Shown here: positions 1 to 5,410 of the stretch, one piece after another
Numbering within the stretch: position 1 is the stretch's first letter
Layout of the letters: every line of letters starts with the position of its first letter
Assembly: GCA_043805355.1 (NCBI GenBank)
Contig: JAZDIB010000058.1
Coordinates: forward strand, 1-16,413
DNA: 16,413 nucleotides
Reading direction: 5' to 3'
From: JAHJRN01 sp043805355
GTDB taxonomy: Bacteria > Patescibacteriota > Patescibacteriia > 2-12-FULL-60-25
The notes under the pieces: generated by a model
Seen by the model: only the letters and a program-made list of their open reading frames with translations
Database searches by the model: none
Told to the model about the DNA's origin: nothing
Translations under genes and position numbers: made by a program

Positions 1-195
1 CAAAGCCGAGCGCGAGGGGATGGCTTCACCGTGTTTGGCTAGACTTTCGACGTAAAGCTCAACGGCTTCCGCGACCATACGTTGGGCTTCCTTCAAGCTT
101 TTGCCGAACGTAACGCAACCTGGGAGGCTTGGGACGATTGCCGTGAAGCCTCCTTCGGGTTCAGGTCGGAATACCACGTTCAAGACGCGATTCAT
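1..195 (-). CDS. HicB-family antitoxin-like protein, cut by the window edge
   Basis: The reading frame is open from an ATG at 195 to the left edge, giving 65 residues with the C-terminus missing. The N-terminus runs MNRVLNVVFRPEPEGGFTAI followed by a VPSLPGCVTFGKS segment and an amphipathic helix (EAQRMVAEAVELYVESL). This is the usual HicB partial RNase H fold core: a strand, a G-G-F/Y-T strand, 'P-x-L-P-G-C' and a helix. HicB proteins neutralise the HicA mRNA interferase and often repress their own operon through a C-terminal DNA-binding domain, which would lie outside the window. No hicA is visible upstream: only 63 bp separate this start from the stop of the preceding gene. It may be an orphan, or hicA may lie beyond the edge. 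An in-frame ATG at 225 is an alternative start. The chosen ATG sits in the GATATG context shared by several starts in this window. Confidence 0.75.
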   Translation of the reverse strand, partial: MNRVLNVVFRPEPEGGFTAIVPSLPGCVTFGKSLKEAQRMVAEAVELYVESLAKHGEAIPSRSAL

Positions 196-258
196 ATCAC
201 GGCCATTCTTGCATGGATACCCCATTACATCAAATTCGGACTAAGAGGGGTTTCTCGT

Positions 259-2316
259 CTATTTCGAAATCCTCGTCCCTCCTCCTGTGTTGTCGCAATA
301 CATGAAGTAGACATCGCCGTTCTCCGGGTTGGTGGCGACGGTGGTCGCGAATCCCCATTCGCGCGCGTTCACCTGATTCCCCGAACGGGTGAATGACCAT
401 GTGATCGTCCCGGTGATGACGTTCCGCATTCCCTCGTACATCCTCGTCTCCGTGCTGCTCAACGTAGCCATGCCTCCGCTGATAGGCCCGCGCAGGTTGC
501 CGACGATCATCACGTTGTTCTTCACCGTGAACGTGCCGGACTGGCTCAATTGGGCTGACGCGTCGCCGCTGCAAGAGGCGCTTTGGTTGACCTGATACGT
601 CCCGTCCCACGTGTCGCCGGCTTGCGTGTCGGGTTCGGTGCTGGTCCAGCCTTCTGGGGGAGGGGGCGAGATGTCGGTCGCGGCCGTGGGTCCGGCCGTG
701 GAATTCAGGGTCGTCGCTTCTGCTTCGGCCTGTGCCTTCTTTGATTCCGGGAGGATATTCACGGGAAGGAGACGGTATTCCGGGCAGCCGGGATTCCCGC
801 CGAGGTATCGACTTCCGGAATAGGTGAGCAGGTCCCAGCATGGGTCAGTCCCGTCGCGGTATTGGCACGTGTATCCGGATTCCGAGGTGGGGATGCGCGT
901 GACGCTTCCGGTGCCGCCCACGATGCCACCCTTGCCGTGGCATTCCTCGAAGAACGCCTGGACCGCGTCGCGTTTCGCGGCAGTCGCGTTCGAGACAGGG
1001 TCGGGTTGGCCTTGGGTGATCCCCGCGGGCACGGCAACGGGCTTCTGGCCCGCGATCTCGCTTCCGGCAGGAGCGGACGGTTCCGTCGTCCCGCCCGTAG
1101 ACCCTTCGGGTGCGGCTGGCGGCGGCACAGGCTGGGGAATCGGCGCGGAGGGCTTCTTCGGCTTCGGCGGGGCATCCGTGACGATGACTGCTGCATAAGC
1201 TTCCAGCTCATGAGCGGTATCGGCGATGACGGTCATGACGGGTTTCGTCGTTTCCCAGTTCGTCTCCCATGTCTTCGCCGCATCCTTTCCGCCGAACGCG
1301 AAATCCTTGCTGGATTTGTACAGGTCATTGACCATGGGCAGGACATCATCCAAACACGTCGTCTTTCCGTCTCGTTCGAAGCAGATGTTGTTCGGGCTTG
1401 TCGCCGTTTCCGCGGCATAGGCCGGCTGGATGGCGTATCCGAAGAGCTTGGTCTCGGCCTGGGAGAGTCCGTCCAGCCAGTGTTTCTGGACGAGGAGCTT
1501 GGCGGAGATGTACAGCATGGTCTCGCGGTCGTTGCGTCGGATGGCCCGGTCCCCGAACTCCTTCAATTCCAATATCTGATCGACGCTCCTGGCGAAGAAA
1601 ATCTTGGACCAGCGTTCGCTCATGGCGATCTTGAACCGCTTCGGCGATTCCGGCAGGTTCTTCCAGTCGTCCAGCGTCTTCGTCGCGGTGCTCGCGGACA
1701 TGGTCCAGTCCGCCACGGCCGCGCGGTAGTCCTTCAACATGTCCGGAACCTCGTACGCACGCATGGTCTCGCCGATTTCCTTGAACCCTTTCGTGAGTTC
1801 ATCGGTCATCTCCTGCTTGGGTTTCGTCGGAAGCATCACGTCGCCATATGCCCGTCCGATGTCGGCCTCGGTAAGCATGTCCTGAAGCACGGGGAGCGCC
1901 TTCTCGGCTTCCCGGTATTCCTGTTCCGTGGCCGCGATCATGAACCAGATGCCGGCGCCGGAACCGACGAACACGAGAAGCAGGCTGATGGCCGTGACGG
2001 CGGGCCGTGGAGCCAGAAAACGCGCCAACAGTTTCACGCCCTGGATGAAGAGCATGAGGAGGATGAAGAAGCCGAGGAAGACGGCTCCAGCCGCGAAGAT
2101 GGTCCCGGCGACCAGGAGCATCTCGTCGACCGACTCTGACTGGTTGAACCACTCTGAAGCGGCGTATGTCCCGAAGAAGAATACGAGGAGCGCGGCTTCG
2201 GAGATGCACGCCCGGATAATCCTCACGCGGAACGTCATCGCGTTCATGCGCCCGCCGCATTCAGGGCAGAACGCCACGCCGTCTTTCGCCTTCTTGCCGC
2301 ATTTAGGACAGAACAT
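259..2316 (-). CDS. Zinc-ribbon, membrane-anchored multidomain protein of unknown function
   Basis: About 685 residues. It opens with a zinc ribbon, two CxxC knuckles (C3/C6 and C17/C20 in FCPKCGKK and FCPECGG). Hydrophobic segments follow near residues 36-53, 62-98 and 105-125, so the ribbon and the long C-terminal part lie on opposite sides of one membrane or are separated by a membrane hairpin. Next comes a helical region (about 130-330), a proline/alanine/serine-rich linker (KPKKPSAPIPQPVPPPAAPE), a small four-cysteine region, and a C-terminal beta-rich domain with two cysteines (SASCSGDAS ... FMYCDNTGGG). The cysteines in the distal domains suggest an exported, disulfide-bonded part. I do not recognise the family. 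The frame also allows a GTG start at 2343, but the zinc ribbon begins directly at the ATG at 2316, and an extended -10 box lies 9 nt upstream of that ATG. Confidence 0.8.
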   Translation of the reverse strand: MFCPKCGKKAKDGVAFCPECGGRMNAMTFRVRIIRACISEAALLVFFFGTYAASEWFNQSESVDEMLLVAGTIFAAGAVFLGFFILLMLFIQGVKLLARFLAPRPAVTAISLLLVFVGSGAGIWFMIAATEQEYREAEKALPVLQDMLTEADIGRAYGDVMLPTKPKQEMTDELTKGFKEIGETMRAYEVPDMLKDYRAAVADWTMSASTATKTLDDWKNLPESPKRFKIAMSERWSKIFFARSVDQILELKEFGDRAIRRNDRETMLYISAKLLVQKHWLDGLSQAETKLFGYAIQPAYAAETATSPNNICFERDGKTTCLDDVLPMVNDLYKSSKDFAFGGKDAAKTWETNWETTKPVMTVIADTAHELEAYAAVIVTDAPPKPKKPSAPIPQPVPPPAAPEGSTGGTTEPSAPAGSEIAGQKPVAVPAGITQGQPDPVSNATAAKRDAVQAFFEECHGKGGIVGGTGSVTRIPTSESGYTCQYRDGTDPCWDLLTYSGSRYLGGNPGCPEYRLLPVNILPESKKAQAEAEATTLNSTAGPTAATDISPPPPEGWTSTEPDTQAGDTWDGTYQVNQSASCSGDASAQLSQSGTFTVKNNVMIVGNLRGPISGGMATLSSTETRMYEGMRNVITGTITWSFTRSGNQVNAREWGFATTVATNPENGDVYFMYCDNTGGGTRISK

Positions 2317-2325
2317 ATCTACGGT

Positions 2326-2334
2326 AGGATACCA
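2326..2334 (-). promoter_or_regulatory. Extended -10 element just upstream of the zinc-ribbon gene
   Basis: On the minus strand the sequence reads TGG-TATCCT, an extended -10 (TGn plus hexamer). Only 9 nt separate it from the ATG at 2316, so transcription would start within a few bases of the start codon. No convincing -35 is present, as expected for extended -10 promoters. There is no Shine-Dalgarno sequence. Confidence 0.45.
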
Positions 2335-2403
2335 TTTTCGCACGGTGACGCGTTAGGACTCTCATGTCGGTAGCGTCGGTCCGTTGGACCGGCGTTTTCT
2401 TTT

Positions 2404-2516
2404 TGTCATTCCCGCGTAGGCGGGAATCCATTTCCTCGAAGTAGAGAGATGTTCGGTTTGTTTTCTGGGTTCCTGCCGGAGTTTACCCTGAGCGAAGCCG
2501 AAGGGCAGGAACGACA
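2404..2516. repeat. MITE-like palindromic element, copy 1 (upstream of tsaD), carrying a nested insert
   Basis: The left arm begins TGTCATTCCCGCG and contains a self-complementary hairpin (TTCCCGC with GCGGGAA). The interior (2431-2465) closely matches the reverse complement of the interior of the copy at 3736-3826, so the two copies are in opposite orientation. The right arm starts at 2466 with TGGGTTCCTGCC and ends GGCAGGAACGACA at 2516. Its hairpin loop, 4 nt in the other copy, is replaced here by about 26 nt (GGAGTTTACCCTGAGCGAAG and following bases). Repeats of this TGTCATTCCCGCG type are common between genes in many bacteria. Confidence 0.8.
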
Positions 2517-2537
2517 GATGGTGGGGAAGGTGAGGGG

Positions 2538-2566
2538 TGGACGAAGCTACGGAAAACAGGTAGTTT
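2538..2566 (+). promoter_or_regulatory. Weak promoter candidate for tsaD
   Basis: A TGGACG hexamer (4/6 to TTGACA) is spaced 17 bp from TAGTTT (weak -10). The -10 ends 6 nt before the tsaD ATG, and no Shine-Dalgarno sequence is seen. The match is weak. It is listed because the geometry repeats that of the better promoters at 7269 and 12851. Confidence 0.3.
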
Positions 2567-2572
2567 GGCGCC

Positions 2573-3706
2573 ATGCGTATCCTCGGCATCGAGACCTCCT
2601 GCGACGAGACGTCCGTCGCGATTCTTGATGTCCGCGGCACGTCCGTCCGGCGCATGTTCCACGAAACGGCGTCGCAGATTCCCGTGCATGCGGTGTACGG
2701 CGGCGTGGTGCCGGAAGTGGCGGCGCGCCTCCATGTCGCCGAAATCGTCGCGCTCTTGGATAGGTCGATATTTTTTCGTAGGGGCGGGGTCACCCCGTCC
2801 GGGCGCGGTAACCGCGCCCCTACGTTGACTCATGCGACGGATTTGCCGTTCGATGTCATCGCGGTGGCGAAAGGTCCGGGGCTCGCGACGGCGTTGCGCG
2901 TCGGCGTGGAAGCGGCACGGACGCTCGCGTTCGCGACCGGGAAGCCCATCGTGGGCGTGAACCATCTGGAGGGGCATCTCGCGTCCGCGTGGCTCGCGCC
3001 CGAGAACCGGCGCCGGTGGGAATTCCCGGTCATGGCGCTCCTCGTCTCGGGCGGGCATTCGGAGATCGTGCTCATGAAGGACTTCGGGTCGTATCAGGTC
3101 CTGGGGCGGACGCGCGACGACGCGGCTGGGGAGGCGTTCGACAAGACGGCAAAGCTCATGGGCCTCGGGTATCCGGGCGGACCGGCCATCGCCAAGGCCG
3201 CAGAGGGCGGGAATCCGAAGGCGTTCGAGCTGCCGCGCCCGATGCTGCACGACGGATCGTTCGACATGAGCTTCTCTGGGCTGAAATCCGCCGTCGCACG
3301 GACGTGGGACGAGGTCGGTAGGGGCGGGGTCACCCCGCCCGGGCGCGGAAACCGCGCCCCTACGAAGAAAACCGTTTCCGATATGTGCGCGTCGGTGCAG
3401 GAGGCCATCGTGGACGTGCTCGTGGCCAAGACCATCGCGGCCGCGAAAGCGCATCGGCCCAAGGCGCTCTGCATCGTGGGCGGCGTCTCCGCGAACGCGC
3501 ATCTTCAAGAAAGGATGAAGCACGCGGTCCGGTCGAATTTCCCCCTTACGAAGGGGGAATACAAGGGGGTTCGGATGCTCGCCCCGGCCCGTGGCTTCCA
3601 CACGGACAACGCGGCCATGATCGCGGCCGCGGGCGCGTGGCATCTCCTGAAGGGCGAATCCCACGACTGGAAGAAGATGGATGCCGAACCGGAGATGGAT
3701 CTATGA
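2573..3706 (+). CDS. tsaD: tRNA threonylcarbamoyladenosine (t6A) transferase TsaD, with three in-frame repeat insertions
   Basis: TsaD (Kae1/OSGEP family, ASKHA fold) transfers threonylcarbamoyl from threonylcarbamoyl-AMP to A37 of ANN-decoding tRNAs, together with TsaB and TsaE. Family signatures are present in order: ILGIETSCDETSVAI at the N-terminus, AVAKGPGLATALRVG, the metal-binding HxxxH (H131, H135 in NHLEGH), LLVSGGHSEIV, FDKTAKLMGLGYPGGP, FSFSGLK-like MSFSGLKSAV, VGGVSAN, and the metal-ligand Asp345 in HTDNAAMIAAAG. At 377 residues it is some 35-45 longer than typical TsaD (about 335-345). The excess falls at three places where DNA palindromes interrupt the family alignment: residues 69-84, 249-264 and about 323-333. 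All are in frame, all lie between core elements, and no catalytic residue is lost, so the protein is probably functional. tsaE follows on the same strand. No tsaB is present in the window. Confidence 0.96.
   Translation: MRILGIETSCDETSVAILDVRGTSVRRMFHETASQIPVHAVYGGVVPEVAARLHVAEIVALLDRSIFFRRGGVTPSGRGNRAPTLTHATDLPFDVIAVAKGPGLATALRVGVEAARTLAFATGKPIVGVNHLEGHLASAWLAPENRRRWEFPVMALLVSGGHSEIVLMKDFGSYQVLGRTRDDAAGEAFDKTAKLMGLGYPGGPAIAKAAEGGNPKAFELPRPMLHDGSFDMSFSGLKSAVARTWDEVGRGGVTPPGRGNRAPTKKTVSDMCASVQEAIVDVLVAKTIAAAKAHRPKALCIVGGVSANAHLQERMKHAVRSNFPLTKGEYKGVRMLAPARGFHTDNAAMIAAAGAWHLLKGESHDWKKMDAEPEMDL
2778..2823 (+). repeat. In-frame palindromic element A within tsaD
   Basis: The unit folds as a small cloverleaf. 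An outer 7-bp stem (GTAGGGG at 2778-2784 with CCCCTAC at 2817-2823) encloses two hairpins: CGGGG-TCA-CCCCG (2785-2797) and CGCGG-TAA-CCGCG (2804-2816), joined by TCCGGG. With flanking bases 2777-2824 it encodes RRGGVTPSGRGNRAPT in the tsaD frame. It is nearly identical to element B (two substitutions across the 46 bp). In TsaD it lies in the loop before the DVIAVAKGPGL strand. Confidence 0.92.
3318..3363 (+). repeat. In-frame palindromic element B within tsaD
   Basis: This is a second copy of element A, in the same orientation and the same codon phase. The outer stem is 3318-3324 with 3357-3363; the hairpins are CGGGG-TCA-CCCCG (3325-3337) and CGCGG-AAA-CCGCG (3344-3356). It encodes GRGGVTPPGRGNRAPT, sitting between the MSFSGLKSAVARTW helix and the SDMCASVQEAIVDVL helix. 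The two copies differ by a C/T and an A/T change inside the unit. Confidence 0.92.
3539..3571 (+). repeat. Third in-frame palindrome within tsaD (C-run/G-run type)
   Basis: A perfect 9-bp stem with a 3-nt loop (TTCCCCCTT-ACG-AAGGGGGAA, 3539-3559) is followed by TACAAGGGGGTT. It encodes FPLTKGEYKGV between the VSANAHLQERM helix and the MLAPARGFHTDN motif, adding roughly nine residues relative to typical TsaD. It belongs to a different family from elements A and B. Its layout (tandem G/C-runs plus a hairpin) resembles the intergenic hairpin at 7308-7350. Confidence 0.75.
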
Positions 3707-3735
3707 TTTTCTTTTTGTCGTTCCCGTTTTTTCCC

Positions 3736-3826
3736 TGTCATTCCCGCGCAGGCGGGAACCCAGAAAAAACAAACCGGGCATTTCTCTACTTCGAGGAAAT
3801 GGGTTCCCGCCTGCGCGGGAATGACA
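3736..3826. repeat. MITE-like palindromic element, copy 2 (between tsaD and tsaE)
   Basis: A perfect 27-bp terminal inverted repeat: the left arm 3736-3762 begins TGTCATTCCCGCGCAGGCGG, and the right arm 3800-3826 is its exact reverse complement. Each arm is itself a hairpin (TTCCCGC-GCAG-GCGGGAA). The 37-bp centre matches copy 1 in reverse orientation. No transposase is encoded and no clear target-site duplication is seen. The element ends 7 nt before the tsaE ATG, occupying the place where a ribosome binding site would be. A truncated arm-like TGTCGTTCCCG lies just upstream at about 3717-3726. Confidence 0.9.
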
Positions 3827-3833
3827 CAACGAT

Positions 3834-4265
3834 ATGAGAAACATCACGGTAAAAAACGGTACTGACTGCAAACGGTTCCGCATCCCGTCGGAGGACGCGT
3901 GGGGCGACCTTGCGGCGCATGTCGCGTCGGCGTTGAAGCCGGGAGACATCCTCGCGATGTCCGGGCCGCTCGGCGCGGGCAAGACCACGTTCGTGCAGGC
4001 GCTCGCCAAGGCGCTCGGCGCCAAGCGCGTGCCCCAGAGCCCGACCTTCGCGCTCATGCGTTCCTATCCGCTCCACCGCCGCGGTGCGCCGAAGCGTCTC
4101 GTGCACGTCGACGCGTACCGCATCACGCATCCGCACGAGATCCTCGCGCTCGACCTGGACGAAGAGCTCTCGGACGGCAAGACCGTCGTGGCCATCGAGT
4201 GGCCGGAGAATATCAAAAGTTGGTTGAAGGGGAAGATCTTGATTTCCGTGAGGATCGGTCCGTAA
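3834..4265 (+). CDS. tsaE: t6A biosynthesis ATPase TsaE
   Basis: A protein of 143 residues, the usual TsaE length. TsaE is the small P-loop ATPase that binds the TsaB-TsaD dimer and is needed for multiple turnover in t6A synthesis. Motifs: Walker A GPLGAGKTT (residues 44-52), switch-like SPTF (69-72), HVDAYR (91-96, the family HxDxYR motif), and IEWPE (121-125, Walker B-like strand end). The gene lies 127 bp after tsaD on the same strand, which supports joint function. The intervening DNA is almost entirely the palindromic element 3736-3826, leaving no Shine-Dalgarno sequence. The start codon context is GATATG. The gene converges on the aminopeptidase gene that follows. Confidence 0.95.
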   Translation: MRNITVKNGTDCKRFRIPSEDAWGDLAAHVASALKPGDILAMSGPLGAGKTTFVQALAKALGAKRVPQSPTFALMRSYPLHRRGAPKRLVHVDAYRITHPHEILALDLDEELSDGKTVVAIEWPENIKSWLKGKILISVRIGP

Positions 4266-4289
4266 AGAAAATGTCATCCTCCCGAAGGG

Positions 4290-4327
4290 TCCCGCCGGAG
4301 GCGGGAGAAGCCGACGTCGCGTCGGCT
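4290..4327. repeat. Double hairpin between convergent genes, repeat or terminator
   Basis: Two perfect hairpins stand in tandem: TCCCGCC-GGA-GGCGGGA (4290-4306) and AGCCGACG-TCG-CGTCGGCT (4309-4327). They lie within a segment (about 4272-4341) that begins GTCATCCTCCCGAAGGG and ends GAAGGACCTTCATC, resembling common intergenic GTCATCCT...AAGGACC repeats. The site separates convergent tsaE and the aminopeptidase gene. Without a T-tract on either side, rho-independent termination is uncertain. Confidence 0.6.
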
Positions 4328-4377
4328 GAAGGACCTTCATCTTGAAACCGCTGCCGAGAGCATCGAAGGAAAAATCT

Positions 4378-5403
4378 TTAAAGACGTCCGTTCTTCATCA
4401 CGACCCTGTCCGATCCGTCGCGGTAGGTGACGCGGATCGTCGGTCGTTTCACGAGTCCATCCAGATGGATGGGGGATGGCGCGTCGCCGTCGAAATTCGA
4501 GCCGATGGCGAAGTGGCACGTGCCATAAGCCTTTTCGTCTTCGAGGATGTTGCCGACGATGCCTGCCTTACGATTCAGTCCGATGCCGAATTCCCCGATG
4601 TTCCGGACAAAATTCAAGAACCGTTTCGCGCTCGTGTTCGTCTGCATCCGTTCACCGCTCGCGAGGCACGCGCGCAGACGCCGCGCCTCGGTACCGCCGT
4701 AGATGTCCGTCACGAACCCATCTTGGACTAGGCAGGTGATGGGGGTCTTGATGAGGATCATCCCGCGGAGCGACGCGATGGAACCGTCGAAGACGATACG
4801 TCCGTTGGACGAGCCGAGAGCGGGACTGACATACACTTCACCCGCAGGGAGGTTGCCGCCAGAACCCGGCGTGCGGAACAAGCCGTCATCCTTGCGCATG
4901 GTACGTCCGGAAATCCCCACGGTGATATCCGTTCCGCTGGGCGCCGTGACGCGAACGGACACGCCACCCTTGAAGAGACGTGCGACGTCGGCGACCTCGG
5001 TCCGGAGCGTCGCATAGTCGATCGGCACAAGCCTCGCGAAGAGGTCCGTCGTCGCGGCCGGCGACCAGAACGAACGTGTCCGCTTCGCATCGAGTAGACG
5101 CTGGAGCGGACTCTCCGTGGAATCCGGCATCTTCCCGATCTTTTCCTTGCTCATCGAGATCACGACATCCGGATGCGTCTTGAGCGCCGTGATGACCGCG
5201 CGGTCCGCGACGTCGAGCTGCGTCTTGACCGGCTGGATGATGATGTTCGCTTCGGCTCCTGCCGCGCGTGCTGCTGTCAGGAGCGCCTTCGAAATAGCCA
5301 GCACGTCTCGCGAAGGATTCGTGACGATAAGGACGCGCTCCTTCAGCTTCACGTCAAGGACATCCTTGATCGCGGCGTCGGCGGCACGTCGGAGGTCGGT
5401 CAT
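4378..5403 (-). CDS. M29-family metallo-aminopeptidase
   Basis: A protein of 341 residues. The N-terminal half is a Rossmann-like region (KERVLIVTNPSRDVLAISKALLTAAR) found in M29 peptidases (AmpS/AmpT/PepS). The C-terminal half carries the expected metal and catalytic positions: E189 in GNLPAGEVYVSP, a glutamate in NIGEFGIGLN (E271), H297 in GTCHFAIGSN, and H313/D315 in PIHLDGLV. The family removes N-terminal residues using two divalent metals and is usually dimeric and cytoplasmic. It is shorter than the roughly 400-residue typical members, mainly in the N-terminal half. Its ATG lies 7 bp beyond the pilB stop, so it is probably translationally coupled to pilB, although a functional link to pili is not evident. 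Confidence 0.85.
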   Translation of the reverse strand: MTDLRRAADAAIKDVLDVKLKERVLIVTNPSRDVLAISKALLTAARAAGAEANIIIQPVKTQLDVADRAVITALKTHPDVVISMSKEKIGKMPDSTESPLQRLLDAKRTRSFWSPAATTDLFARLVPIDYATLRTEVADVARLFKGGVSVRVTAPSGTDITVGISGRTMRKDDGLFRTPGSGGNLPAGEVYVSPALGSSNGRIVFDGSIASLRGMILIKTPITCLVQDGFVTDIYGGTEARRLRACLASGERMQTNTSAKRFLNFVRNIGEFGIGLNRKAGIVGNILEDEKAYGTCHFAIGSNFDGDAPSPIHLDGLVKRPTIRVTYRDGSDRVVMKNGRL

Positions 5404-5410
5404 GGGAAGG

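Noticed and set aside
862..2139. Long plus-strand frame opposite the zinc-ribbon gene, and similar long frames opposite pilB (5117-6496), the membrane protein (7404-8513) and ftsH (8545-11154)
   Set aside because: They are antisense shadows of well-supported genes, with skewed composition and no family motifs.
2777..3364. tsaD as a pseudogene broken by repeats
   Set aside because: All three insertions are multiples of three, introduce no stop, and lie between core motifs. The metal and substrate signatures are all present.
2404..3826. CRISPR array
   Set aside because: Repeats are few, palindromic, in opposite orientations or inside a gene, with no regular spacers and no cas genes.
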